64,000 nt of DNA from Macrocystis pyrifera (GCA_031763025.1 JASSKH010000030.1:4951495-5015494), one strand, 5' to 3'; shown: positions 43,792 through 55,083, counted from the stretch's first letter. Made by a program: numbers and translations. Notes: generated from the sequence alone by a model not told the origin.

Positions 43792-44991
43792 TGGTCACGT
43801 GGTCCGTCGTTATACAGACCTGCTATGTCTTACCACGCAGGGATTAGGGGTCGCATCAAACATACGGTGTACAATATGGATTGCATGTTCGATTCTTTGA
43901 CGGGTTTGGGCTCCGGCAGGTTAACGGTCTAACGGTGGGTACATGGTAGACGGTGCAGAAGTATTTACCTGCTGACAGCAGTGCAGGCAGGCTCGGAGAT
44001 TGTCGCACCGCGAGTTTATCTCATCGTATACACCCGTGTTGGTATATCGCGGTTCTGTTGTTGTGGTTGTGTTTTGTTGCTTGTCACGAGAACAGGTGTG
44101 TATATCTCGACAATGGGAATGAGTAATTCCCATTGTATCTCGATCTACTCGTACAGAAGTACATACGTATAGTATAAAAAATCCACGAATCTACAGCGTA
44201 CGCTTGGCGTAAGATATCTACGCACATACATGCTTTCATATCATATGAGACACATCCGAATGGGGGTCAGCGACAGGCGGGCATACAGCAATGGGTCGTG
44301 GGACACACATATGTATGTACACATACTTGCGGGCAGTAACTAAAATGTGGTATAAGAGACGTGACTTCTGCTGCGTGGCTCATGGCGTCGCTCGAAAGTA
44401 GACAAAGCGAAGAAAGTACTCGTGACAAGGTTTCCACACACCAACCTCCAGAATTTCGGTACCGGGGGTACGCCAAGAACTCTATTTGTGCGTCCACAAG
44501 CAGTGGCGCTCGCTATTAACAAGTAGGACCGATATAGCGCAGTCATATCCTTCCCGAACCGGACCATGGCCTCCACTAACCTTTGGCCGGTGCTTATGCG
44601 CATCATTTTCCCGGTGAGTTCTTAGTTGTACAGAAGCAATGCTGCTGCTCTTGTGGGCATGATTGCGACGTACCAGAACGTACCAATCACGTATCCGTAC
44701 AAAAACAACCAGCACAGGGCCTGAGAGTTATCAACAGTTAGGCGCAGATGGGGATGAAGCTCGCATCAGAGTCTATAGAGCTCGTAGAGGCAGAGGAAGG
44801 CTACGGAGTGGTGGATAAAAAAAAAACTCGTGCACTCGGCAGCTGCGCCGTGTACAACCCAAAGTGTGGTTGATCCATGCTCTCCTGCCTCCGAAAATGT
44901 TTTCGTTTTTTCTCCGAGAACAAAAGAACCTTCCAGAGAACGACGCTTGTTTGTTCCTTCACCTCCGTGAATCACGTACTAAATCACACTA
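43792..44991. other. No gene seen
   Basis: Apart from the hairpin at 44110-44136, only short frames. Confidence 0.45.
44110..44136. repeat. 11-bp hairpin sharing the palindrome core
   Basis: ACAATGGGAAT-GAGTA-ATTCCCATTGT. Confidence 0.85.
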
Positions 44992-45096
44992 TTACGAAGG
45001 ACCATAGTAAATAACACCTGCGGTGCACACAAAAACCTATATATTTCCCTATTTTTACTAACAAAATTTGGTCCCATTTACTATGGTCCTCCGCAA
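44992..45096. mobile_element. MITE family M1, copy 7
   Basis: TTACGAAGGACC ... GGTCCTCCGCAA, TA on both flanks. Confidence 0.85.
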
Positions 45097-45153
45097 TATT
45101 GAGGTACTACTGGGTGATTAATAACCGACTAATGATGAAAAACCGAGCTACTA

Positions 45154-45259
45154 TTATCGGGGTGACCATAGCAAATAGGACCGACGGTACACACAAAAAG
45201 CTATATATTTCCCTAATTTTACTAACAATATTTGGTCCTATTCACTATGGTCCCCCTAA
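45154..45259. mobile_element. MITE family M1, copy 8
   Basis: TTATCGGGGTGACCATAG ... CTATGGTCCCCCTAAA, 57 bp after copy 7 and touching the left end of the next element. Confidence 0.8.
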
Positions 45260-45260
45260 A

Positions 45261-46012
45261 GGCTGTTTCCTATGCGGTTCGATTTCGAGCTTCAGATTTG
45301 TATTTCTCGATCTCAAAAACGAATGACCCTGCTTATGCAGTCCAAATATGCAAAATCCGACCGGAAATTTTTCGATTTGAGAATCTGAGGTCCGACGACC
45401 TGGGTCATCAGATTCTCAAATCGAAAAATGGCATGCTCTCTAAATTCAAGATGTTATCCACGACAGCAAACAGCAGAACGATCGATGAGTTGGATGGTGA
45501 TACAGCTGCATAGCGACGTTGCTTCGCGCCCGACGCGCGGACGGCGCGTCCCTCCGTGGCCAGGCTAGAGTCGGCTGGCGCGGGCTCGGGCCTAGAGACC
45601 AAGAGAAAAGCACTCGGCACGCGCCTCTCCGTGGATACGTACTCGTAGACTACACTGCAGCTGTACAGCAGCAGCAGCAGCAGTCAGGTCACAAAATGAA
45701 ACACACACAATACCAAGACAGGTTGACTCTATGATAGCGCACCCGCCACGTCTCTTCGCCACCAGACTAGAGGCAGTCAACGTGGGCTCGGACGCTTGGG
45801 TCCTACGCGCAGGGCAGCGCACCCAGCGCGTCTCTTCGCGGCGCCAAATCACAAAAACAGCAGTTGGTCTCGGCGTTTGCTCGAATATCTAAACGCATAA
45901 TAAATCTGATTTTTCCGCGTAGGAAGACCCTTTCGATTTGTCAAGCTCATATCTGAAAATGCCATCGGGTCAAAATCTGAAGCTCAAAAATCGAACCGCA
46001 CAGGAAACGACC
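45261..46012. mobile_element. Inverted-repeat element, 752 bp, 39-bp TIRs
   Basis: Left end GGCTGTTTCCTATGCGGTTC (45261) and right end ...GAACCGCACAGGAAACGACC (46012) are inverted repeats over ~39 bp with three or four mismatches. The interior holds a second perfect hairpin (22-bp arms 45367-45388 and 45408-45429), a short CAG run (45668) and two similar GCACGCGCCTCTCCG / CGCACCCGCCACGTCTCTTCG segments. No transposase frame. Confidence 0.7.
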
Positions 46013-46124
46013 TAATAGCCCAATCGAGGTTTGCTACGAGTACGCACGCGTATTTGAGAAAGGGTGTGTTCGACACTAAATTTAGTATGATCGCTCCGGA
46101 ATTTCTTATTTCCCAGGAAGTGTT

Positions 46125-46385
46125 ATGGCTGAGTTTCTTGTGCGAATCTTGCTTATGGCTGAGTTTCCTGTTGGGCTCTTTCTTATGACTGAGTTTTTTG
46201 CGGAGCTCTTTCTTATGGTTGTAGGTGCTTGTGCGGCTCTTTAGCTGAGTTTATTGTGGGCTCTATCTTATGGATGATTTTCTTGTGGGGCTCTTCCTTG
46301 TGGATAAGTTTTTTGCGGGGCTCGTTTTTATGGCTTGAGTGTCTTCTTCATAATGGCCGAACGTCTTGTGGGGCTCTTTTCTTGT
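46125..46385 (+). repeat. ~33-bp minisatellite
   Basis: About eight degenerate units of TCTTATGGCTGAGTTTCTTG + TGGGGCTCTT. Confidence 0.85.
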
Positions 46386-47904
46386 GAGGGCCAGTAGCCA
46401 ACTCAACGGATTGGTTCGTTTTCGTCCGCTGGGTGATTCGGCGAATAAGACATGCTTGGTACGGCAGAAGCAGCACCAGCTATGTATAATTATAAACACC
46501 AGCGTAAAGGATGCAACAGTATACTGGTACTGGCAATATACGGTAGCCCAGATGCCACCTGGGTACTGGTTATGCACAGCCAAATGTATGTATAAAATAC
46601 TACAATGGTACAGGTACCGTAGCACCGGTAACGATACCGGAGGGATGCTACGTTATTACAGTAGGTGTGGCGACCGGTCGCCCCGGCAGTGTACGAGCTG
46701 TGAATGCATTTAATACCTTCATGTATCTAACAGTAGGGTAGGTAGGGGGGGGGGGAGGAGGGCTTCCGCCGTGCGATCTCTTGGATCAGCTGCAGTACCT
46801 CTAATAAGATAGTTAGTTGTGCGAGAAGCGATGATTCGATGCTTGCGCCCGAACTTGAAGTGTTGAGAAATTCAGCCCTCTGGACTCTTGTACGCAGGTG
46901 TTCTTACAAAGGTATCGCCAAGTCCGGCCGTACTCTCGCACCCAACCTGTTGTCCGCTTGTCGTACGGGCGTACGTACAGCACCAGCTCTAGACTCTATG
47001 GCGATGAAAATCACGTCTAAGAAAAGCAAGCGGTCTTAGTCTTAAATCTTGAGATTTTTAGCTCCAGAGGTCTTTCGTGTGCTATTTATTGTCACTACCT
47101 CCAGCCGTGCACTTACACTTGGCGTACTTTTTTTTTATACGTATGTATGGGTACTGTATAGCTCTATATATGCTCGTCCGGAGGATGCTTGGGCGCAAGA
47201 GGAGCCAAAACTCTAAAGGGGATAAAGCCTCAAGGGTGTGTCTGGGCGGGTATTCTACTTCGAGCGTTAATGTAAGCACCGTTGGGGCGTAAATAGGGAT
47301 TCTAAACGGTCCTTACATTTTCACCCAGGGAGTGGTATACTCGGGTAGGTACCCGCGTTCCATACCTGGTTGTTCTGGTCATGCTCGGGTATGTACCCGA
47401 GTACCCCTAGAGTATGTGCTGTGATGTCCTCGCGAGGAAATCGAGTCACCCACACATCGACACCCAACACTCCTGAACGCGCAGGAGCCCGGGGCCAGCA
47501 TCGCTGTAACAGCCGGCTACGTGGATGGACCAAGTTCAATAGTCAAAGAAACAATAGTGCTATTATTGCGTTGCGGTCGGCAACGTTTCCAAGGTCTAAA
47601 CAACGGTTACATCTTCCGGTTCGAGTAAGACCATGCATGTCTACGCACCAGAGGATGAACCCCCAGACGCACAGCACCCGAGGGTACCCCCTGCGTATGC
47701 ACAGCACTGCAGTAGCACCACCCTTTGAATACGCCTTGAAGCAAGCCGAGAACACCAAGGACTCGCTGGCCATGCTCGTGCTGGGCGTATCGTCGCGAGG
47801 CGTACTACAATATGTACCTGGTACGAGACAGCTTCACCACGTTGTCGCAGCAAGTGTACGGCAGCCGCAGTTATTTGTGGTTTATCGTAAAACCCCCTTT
47901 GAGA
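46386..47904. other. No gene supported; one weak exon-like segment
   Basis: 47711-47800 reads FEYALKQAENTKDSLAMLVL after an acceptor-like CACTGCAG, GC3-rich, but no good donor. May be an early exon of the BAP31-like gene or chance. Confidence 0.3.
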
Positions 47905-48265
47905 ACTTTTAGGACCGCAATCCCGTTTTGGGGATAAACTACGCACAATTTGAGTGCTTTGTCCCCAAAACGGGGCTGCAGTCCTAAAAGGGTTAACCAC
48001 ATCGTACAGATCATCTATAGACAGATCGTTGATGTCCCACTTCATGATCTAGCATCTTTCGGGGCCGATATGTTCCCGATCTGTAGGATCTAGCTCATAT
48101 CATGTTGCCGGGTGGGAGCCTAACAGTAAGCTGCCTGGTCTACCTGGTATAGGACATGTTTCCTGGGTTGGATCTGTATTCTACAGATCCTGGACATCGT
48201 ATCATGGCAGCAGGTTGGGATCTACATGATCTACTGTAGATGATCTACGTAGATCTTGACCGTGA
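47905..48265. repeat. Interspersed repeat R7, copy 2
   Basis: 47907-47990 is a hairpin: CTTTTAGGACCGCAATCCCG / GGGGCTGCAGTCCTAAAAG with GTTTTGGGGA/TCCCCAAAAC inner arms. 48045-48265 is the GATCTAC-rich block. Compare 16310-16830; single hairpin arms also at 29520 and 50792-50833. Confidence 0.7.
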
Positions 48266-48542
48266 TATTTCCGACGTGTGGACTGCTGGTAAGTATCTCA
48301 AGTCCGGGTGGTGCGACCTTTCTTTTACAGCCAGATGAGATGCTTTAGACACTTGGTTTGTACTGCGTATAGATGTAGAGAGGACAGGACGTTGGAGAGC
48401 GAGCCCTCTCTTTTGATGCTCGAACTCTACAAGCCGATAAATCCTTCATAACGCCTGCGAAGGCGTGTGCCGTCCTCTCCAACTTGCAATTGGTTGCATC
48501 TAACAAGCCTTTTGTCTGTTTGGTCCGTTGCTTTTTTTTTTT

Positions 48543-48575
<33 letters not shown>
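48543..48575 (+). repeat. Poly(C) run, ~33 C
   Basis: Preceded by T12. The longest homopolymer in the window. Confidence 0.9.
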
Positions 48576-48576
<1 letters not shown>

Positions 48577-48651
48577 CGCTTGCTCTGCTTCCATCATGAT
48601 ATGATGATATCTTATCGTACTGCTTTGTGCTGGTGATGGGTGCTGGCGCAG

Positions 48652-48704
48652 ATCCCCGCCTCGTTCTTGTTTCTGGTGTGCTTGCCGTTACCCTCCCTGG
48701 CCCG
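48652..48704 (+). CDS. BAP31-like protein, early exon (first membrane segment)
   Basis: Acceptor GCTGGCGCAG|ATC and donor GGCCCG|GTGAGT, 53 nt, two bases left over. Reads IPASFLFLVCLPLPSLAR, which fits the first transmembrane segment of BAP31 proteins, where a hydrophobic run ends in a Leu/Pro motif and a basic residue. The phase does not join the exon at 51021 directly, so one small exon between them is missing, as is the start codon. Confidence is limited by length. Confidence 0.45.
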
Positions 48705-49338
48705 GTGAGTGGCTACTAAATGGGTGTATCGTACCGCCAAAATGCATGTTTTTTTCTCGAAACTCAGCTTTGATATCGATTCCGTCCTCGAAACTTATCT
48801 TTGCAAGCTGCGTGTGGTACTGGCGTTGTACCTCGATCACAGCGTCCTGCGGGGTAGGCAGTTTACACCAGGTATACGCACCGCCAATACGAGTTACTTA
48901 CTGCCGGGGTAGACGTGCAGCAGTAGTAGTGCTTGTGCTTCGTGCACGCGCGGATCGGCGAAAATTAACTCTCTATTGATAGTTTGATGCACAAACGGAT
49001 ATCTGTTGACGCTGCTGCTGCTGCGTGACTACCAATGCTGCTTCTTTGGGTTAGAGGCCTGGTACATCAGGGCTGATCGTTGTTACCTGGTACCAGTCTG
49101 TTCCAAATTATAGGTACCTTTTTATGTTATTATTGAATGCAAAATTTCCGTATATTCAGGGACAGGGTGGTAGTCCGTCGCAATAGCAGCAGCAGTACAG
49201 TATTAATGTAGTACGTTGTACCAGGTCTTCGTACCTCACTCTCTTAGACCTGCTGTTCTTGTTATCCTACTGTAACTGGTTCGATAGGCAAGAGCAGTAA
49301 CACTGCTATATAAATCTGCTGTTGTTGTACTCGTATAG

Positions 49339-49400
49339 TTGCACACAGCTCGCAAATGTGAGGTTCGACGAAATTTTCGACGTCACAGGCGATGTTTTTA
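49339..49400 (+). repeat. Repeat R6 fragment
   Basis: GAGGTTCGACGAAATTTTCGACGTCACAGGC; reads VRFDEIFDVTGDVFKEI. Confidence 0.45.
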
Positions 49401-49470
49401 AAGAAATATATATACTGAAAAAGAAAGAGCAAGATTATTTGTGCAAAATTATTAATGGGGTTTGCCCTAC

Positions 49471-49660
49471 TTTTTTTTTTTTTTTTTTTTTTTTATATCA
49501 TCACTTTTACTTTCCAACCTAACTCGTAGGAGGTTTTACCCTCAGCGATCTTCTGGACAAGCCGTGGTCACAGGTGTCGTCCCTTCTCCCCCCCGGTACG
49601 TGCCTTCCTTTTTTGTCGCGCATAGGGTTCAGCATGCCCACTGCTTGCGTCTCCCCGGTT
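49471..49660 (-). mobile_element. tRNA-headed SINE, copy 4 (truncated)
   Basis: Starts with T24 (the poly(A) tail), then CTCGTAGGAGGTTTTACCCT, CAAGCCGTGGTCACAG, GGTACGTGCCTTC, GCGCATAGGGTTCAGCATGC; the tRNA head is missing. Confidence 0.8.
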
Positions 49661-50107
49661 CGCATCTCACGCATATTTACACAACGCGAGGCATGCACGC
49701 ATCGCTTAGAGATGGATCAACAACCAACCTACAAACCAACCAACCAATTGAGCAACAACACTTGATAACCGGTCACCAACCATCTGATAGCCGTACTCAT
49801 GCTGCCTGCTGCGCTGACGCATTGCTGTTGCTGCTTCGGTCTTTCTTCGTTCGCGCTTTCGTCTCATTACCTCCGACCACCACGCTGCACGTGCGCTCGC
49901 GAACTTGCGAACACCGAAAAAAAAAAAAACAAAAAAAAACAGCCGGTTCGTAAATCGATGGGTGCTCAGGCCCTTCGATAAGATATGTGAGTGGACCGTC
50001 TTGCATGCCCCCCCCCCCCCCCCCCCCCCCTCCCCTCCCCCATCTCTTGCGGGGCCTATATTTTGGAGCGGCAGGCTGGGAAACCAGGGCAGCGGAAATC
50101 GCAGTAG

Positions 50108-50110
50108 GAG

Positions 50111-50148
<38 letters not shown>

Positions 50149-50160
50149 ATGCAACTGCTG
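50108..50160 (+). repeat. CTG microsatellite
   Basis: (CTG)11-12 with flanking degenerate units, preceded by a C23 run at 50008-50030. Confidence 0.9.
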
Positions 50161-50318
50161 TAGACCCAGCCTTTTTGTTGTTGTGTATGTTTGCTGTTGT
50201 TACACCTGTTGTTGTGGTTGTTGGTGCTGCTTTTGTTCTTGGTATCGTTGGTGTTTTTGTCGTAGTGTACGGCACGCGCGGCCTTGACCGCGTGGTGCCG
50301 ATGCCCCAATGGCTTATA

Positions 50319-50428
50319 TTACGGGGGACCATACTGTAGTAAATAGGACCAAATATTGTCAGTAAAAATAGTTAAATATATAAATTTGTGTGTGTACCGT
50401 AGGTCCTATTTACTACGGTCCTCCGTAA
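50319..50428. mobile_element. MITE family M1, copy 9
   Basis: TTACGGGGGACCATACTG ... CTACGGTCCTCCGTAA; TA on the left. Confidence 0.85.
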
Positions 50429-51020
50429 CAGTAGCCTACTGTTCCAAAGCCTGGGGGCTTCTGCGTTGACTACCTCTGTCGAGCGATCAAAGCGACGAGC
50501 ACACTTGATCGTGTAACGCCTCTTCAGACAGGTACCCAATCCTCTCTCTCTCAACTCAGCTGCGAATGGATACCGCTTTGCGCCCTGATCCCACCCAAAG
50601 CTTGATCCCATCCGGACTTGGACCCTCCCTCCTGACCCTCGGTACTTTTTTGTCTCCGTAAGTTTGGATAACTCTTTTTAAGCAATGCAGTCCTATTGTG
50701 GAGACAAGCCGCTCAGTACCAAAATGTAGGGACCTTACTTACTGAATATTAGTATAGGAACGGTCCTTGTATATCGAGACAGAGTGGTAATGTAGTTTGT
50801 CCCCTAAACGGGCCTTCCGTACTAAAAGAGTTGAGTAACTACAGTATTTATGCCGTTGTTCTAGTTTTTTTTTGCCACTCGTGAGTGTGCGTGCTTAACT
50901 GTGTTTCTGCTTTGGGTCCATTGGGTTTAACTCAACCTGTCAACAACCCATGTGTCTGTTTTGTGTGTGTGTTTGTTTTTGTTTGTTTGGTTTATTCTTG
51001 TGTGGCGGCGGCGGCGACAG

Positions 51021-51171
51021 TTTCTTTTCGGATAATGGGCGCGCCGCTAATCTATATCATCATCGCGGCGTCGCTGGCGCTGTTCTCGACCATGTGCGTT
51101 GAGACCTACGCCCTCGGAGAGAGCGAGGGGAGAGCGGCGGACTTCACCGAGAAGATGAACCTGAGAGGCCG
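51021..51171 (+). CDS. BAP31-like ER membrane protein, middle exon
   Basis: Acceptor GGCGACAG|TT, donor GGCCG|GTGAGC (51172). Reads SFRIMGAPLIYIIIAASLAL FSTMC-type membrane segment, then an acidic stretch and AADFTEKMNLRG. In BAP31/BAP29 proteins the second membrane helix is followed by a charged segment with V/FTEK-x-N-L (human DVTEKVNLQ), which matches FTEKMNL. BAP31 proteins sit in the ER membrane and act in protein sorting and quality control (known). The last two bases pair with the first of the next exon to give Arg. In-frame ATG at 51035 is internal, not the start. Confidence 0.7.
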
Positions 51172-51246
51172 GTGAGCTGTTCATAGCTCCCCCAGTCCAG
51201 CACAGCTCGTTGTGTGTTGGGTTTTGCGGATGTGCCTCGGCTATTA

Positions 51247-51351
51247 TTACGGGGGACCATAGTAAATAGCACCAATTTTTTTTAGTAAAAATAGGTAAAT
51301 ATATATATTTTTATGTACACCATAGGTCCTATTAACTATGGACCCCCGTAA
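51247..51351. mobile_element. MITE family M1, copy 10 (in BAP31-like intron)
   Basis: TTACGGGGGACCATAGTAAA ... ACTATGGACCCCCGTAA with TA on both sides; nearly intact, so a good reference copy. Confidence 0.9.
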
Positions 51352-51628
51352 TAGTAGCGTGAAGGGAGGTAGAAGAAGGTGCGGAAGGTATCACTGTGTA
51401 CCGTGGCGCCGCCCGCGGACTCGCGGCAACATAATGTTGCTTCCAAGTTGTGTAGCGATACCAGAGTTGTCTACATATATACAGTAGACAGTTTTTTCTC
51501 GCCCAACCCTCACTTCTCGTTAATTTCTCCCTCCCCCACCCCCTCCCCCCTCTGCCCCCCCCCGCTCCCGCCGCCCCCCGCCCCCCTCCGCCGCCAACGT
51601 GCCTTCTCCCACCACATCAAACCGATAG

Positions 51629-51764
51629 CCGCTGGCGGGCGGAACGCAATTTCTATATCTCCCTGATGTTCCTGTCGTGCTCTATCCTGGCCGATCGCGT
51701 CCGGCTGATGCTTAAGGAGACAGAAAAGCTCAACGAGCAGATTCGAGAAATGCGGAGGAGCTGA
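51629..51764 (+). CDS. BAP31-like ER membrane protein, last exon
   Basis: Acceptor AAACCGATAG|C; the first base completes Arg from exon 51171. Reads RWRAERNFYISLMFLSCSIL (matching the conserved FRAQRNLYI start of the third BAP31 helix), ADRVRLMLKETEKLNEQIRE, MRRS, TGA at 51762. The cytoplasmic coiled coil is very short compared with animal BAP31 (~110 residues) and there is no KKxx retrieval signal, as is usual for short protist and fungal members. Polypyrimidine/poly-C tract at 51530-51590 precedes the acceptor. Confidence 0.75.
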
Positions 51765-51864
51765 GCGGCTTGGAAGAGGGGGGGGGGGGGGGCAGGCGAG
51801 CGAACTCATCAGAAACTGTTGTCCGCCCCAGCCGGCAAAAATGTCATCGAGGAGATCGGGTTTT

Positions 51865-52055
51865 TTTGGGCCCCATCAAGGCCTCTTTATTCCCTTTTAA
51901 GGCCTCGTTTGGCCCGTCAAAGCGGCTTGTTTTGCCCCGTCAAGACCTAGTTTAGCCCGTCAAGGCCTCGTTTGGCGCCTCTCTTGGTCTGTCAAGGCCC
52001 CGTTTGACCCATCAAGGCCTCACTTGGCCCGTATAGGCCTAGCTTGGCCTTACAA
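51865..52055 (+). repeat. ~22-bp minisatellite
   Basis: Degenerate units of GGCCCGTCAAGGCCTCGTTT, eight or so, starting 100 bp after the BAP31-like stop. Confidence 0.85.
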
Positions 52056-52099
52056 TACTAGTTTTAGTCTTGGGGGGTGGTCAGTCAAGAGGTCAAACC

Positions 52100-52905
52100 G
52101 CGGTCTCCTACTAGCATCGTTGGTGTCCGGATGGCCCGGCTCTCTTGCTGTCGGTGCTTTGTATTGGGGGGCTATCTTGTGTACAGCCCCTGTCCTGGTG
52201 GCCAGGCTCACTTGCCGTCGGTATAATACCATGAATAGTTTGTAGAGGCCCTGTTTGGATGGTTATCTTTTCGTCGATACAAGCTATTTTTTTTACCTCT
52301 AGAGGCCCCTGTCTGGGTGGCTCTCGTTCCGTCGGTACCATTCATGTGTCGGTAGAGTTCGTATTGTGGGTGGCTCTGTTTTCCCGTCAGTACTGTTCCT
52401 GGTATATCGCTACTACTGTAGCGGCCGGTGAGTATACTGCCTCTTCTTGTCGGTATCCATATTGCCGATAGTCTGCAGGGTCTCTGATTGGGTGGCTATG
52501 TACCTTGCCGTGGGTACTATTGATGGGGTCTGTAGAATCCGTGATTGGATGATTATGTTGCCGTCGGTTACCACGAATGGCCGGTAGTCTTGTGTGGGTG
52601 GTTGACTACCTTGCCGTCGGTGTCACGAGTAGCCGGTAGAGCCCCTGTCTAAGTAGCTCTCTTGCTGTCGGTAACACTGCTGTTATTGAGGGTAAACGCC
52701 AGTAGCGCCCCCCTATTTGGGTGGATCTTTTTGCCGTCGGTAGTTTCAGTAGTCGGTACGCGCGAAGAGTGGCTGTCGGTTTGATTATGTTGCCGTCAGT
52801 ATCACGAACACCGGGGAGAGCCCCTGTTTGACTCACCACCTTGCCGTCGGTAGGACGAATAGCCGGGAAAGCCCCTGCATGGGTGGTGTGCTTCTCTTGC
52901 CGTCT
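52100..52905 (+). repeat. ~65-bp degenerate minisatellite
   Basis: About twelve units around TTGCCGTCGGTA...CGAATAGCCGGTAGAGCCCC...TGGGTGGCT; unit length and spacing vary. Confidence 0.85.
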
Positions 52906-53956
52906 TTTGGCCCGCGCGGCAGCGGAACGGGGCCGAACGATATGGGCTGGGCGTGGGTTGGCTCTGCGTCGTCTACACTGCTCTACTCGTTCGTAACAAG
53001 AAAAAAAAATGAAAGGTGATCGTGTTGGTGCAGCGATCGATCAATCACCCAGTGCCCGGCCGTTTTGGTACAGTTTGTTCACGTCCTAGGTTTTTCTTGT
53101 GCTGTCGAGCGCATCGCTTGTTTTTCTCTTGAATATTAGTATGGTCCAGTAGTGTGTTCCAACCCCTGGCTTGTGCTCGCCAAACTCTCAATGTGGCTGC
53201 CGGCACACCTCTTGCATGTTTGCTGCCAAGCGCACCGCTCCATCGTCTTTTCATTTGTGGTACGGCAGTATTTTTTTTCTCCTCAGCTCTCCTGGCATTT
53301 GCTGGATACCGGGCCACTTCTTCTGTGTCTCTCGATGGGGTGTGGTGCAGTGTGTACACCTGCTGACTTTTGCATTCCACCCCCCCCTTTTCTATGTCTC
53401 TCAACGTGGTATCGTACCGGTATGTTTTTTGTCTGCTGTGTTTTTCTATCTGTTGCGTCTTCTGGCGGGGGCGGGTCCCCCGTCCTTGTGATGGTGTTCC
53501 ATGGATTAGACATTGCGTTTTGGCGGCGGGGGGAGAAGGGGTGTGTTCATGAAACATACATGGCCGTAATCATTTGACGGAAGCTGGTGAGGGGGCGGGG
53601 GGCGTTCCGCCCTAAAGCGTACGTTACGCACTCACTCGTTATGTATGTTTCAGTCATTTTGTTTTGTTTAGTGTCCCATTTTGCTTTGGGGGGGGGGGAG
53701 CGTTAATTGTCTGTTAGCGGCGCAGTTCCGTGCACGCGACGTTTTCGCGCGCCCGTCGTTGTATAACCTCAGCCCGAGCGGGGGCGTCAATTCGGTGCGC
53801 CCTTCTCCAGCCGGAGTGCCCTCTTGAAACCACTTGAGGGTATGGGTCTTGCTTCCTTTTCGTTCTATTTTAGAGGAAGGGAATACTTTAATGAAACGCA
53901 CCCCACCCATACGTGGGTGGGACAGAGTGCGTAGATAGTACTGGTGTATTTTATTG
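52906..53956. other. No gene seen
   Basis: C/T-rich with overlapping open frames on both strands at 53045-53577, none with coding character. G9 run at 53692. Confidence 0.45.
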
Positions 53957-54062
53957 TTTGCGGGGAACATAGTAATCAGGACAAAAATTTGCCTGGTAAA
54001 AATACTGGAATATGTAGTTTTTTGTGTGCATGATGGGTCCTGATTTCTATGGTCCCCCGTTA
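53957..54062. mobile_element. MITE family M1, copy 11 (diverged)
   Basis: TTTGCGGGGAACATAGTAAT ... TTTCTATGGTCCCCCGTTA. Confidence 0.75.
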
Positions 54063-54489
54063 TCGATGCCACGTCGAAGTATATACCGTCGACCTTTACG
54101 ATCAAACATACATAAGACAACGAAGAAAACGTGTGCACTACGACAGTGTTTGCGAAGAAACGTGGTTGGAACCATATCTGGTTGGGAGGCGTTCGACGAT
54201 AATAGAGGTTCAACCTAAATTTTGTGAGGCTCCCATGTCCCCCCAAGGTATAGTGCGGAATTTCAACGGCGACAAACATATGAATACGACTGATGCTTGA
54301 GATATGTGGGGCGCGCACCTTCAATAGATACAGATATCCCCACTATTCTCAGTTTGTAAAACTGAGTTTCAGCTGCGGTACTTACAAACTTGTCTGTCTG
54401 CCTGTCTGTCTGTCCGCATGGCTTATATTTTTGAACACTTTCCAGTCAATGGTCGATATGTAAGGTCGCTACGTATGATATTCGTACGA

Positions 54490-54790
54490 CGTATTCGACC
54501 CTTACGGACCTTATATACTCAAACATACCATACCACCAGGCAAGTTTAACCATATAATACATCCACGACCCCGTACCATCATCCCATACCACAATATCAA
54601 ACCGTACCATTATGCCATACCAACATATCATATCCCATACCGTGGTTTTTTCTAGATAGTATATCAAACCGTATACCATCATATTTAAATCACATCAAGT
54701 ACACAAGCGCATTTACTATATATATAGTATATCAAACCGTGTACCATCATATCACATCAAGTACACAAGAGCATACGTTGACGGTATAAT
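54490..54790. repeat. Degenerate CATACC/AAACCGTA repeat
   Basis: CATACCATACC, CAAACCGTACCAT units; within it a 55-bp direct repeat (AGTATATCAAACCGT...AGTACACAAG) at 54656-54710 and 54726-54775. Confidence 0.75.
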
Positions 54791-54813
54791 AAGTTGATCA
54801 GGGGATAAGTGAG

Positions 54814-55083
54814 GTGATGGTGCAAGGTGGTGAGGTGATATATGAGGAGGTGAAGGTGCAAAGGGAGAGCGATGACACCAAGGAGCAGCAGCAGCCGCAA
54901 AGGCAACAGCAGCCCCAGCAGCAGGAGGAGGACCTAATGGGTCCGCTAAGCGCTTGCGACGATCGCCCCGAAGAGCAGCAGCAAGAGCTGGGCCAAGTGG
55001 GTCCGCCAAGCGCTTGCGACACGGACGCTGGAGGGCGCTGGAACTGCGGTGGAGATGCCTTGCCTCGTGTTGCACCAGATTAA
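54814..55083 (+). CDS. Gln-rich open frame, 89 codons, doubtful
   Basis: MMVQGGEVIYEEVKVQRESD then poly-Gln blocks and a tandem duplication of GPLSACD/GPPSACD (54955, 55000). The word AGCGCTTGCGA also occurs twice in the non-coding array at 58970-59165, which argues this is repeat DNA. Confidence 0.2.
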   Translation: MMVQGGEVIYEEVKVQRESDDTKEQQQPQRQQQPQQQEEDLMGPLSACDDRPEEQQQELGQVGPPSACDTDAGGRWNCGGDALPRVAPD

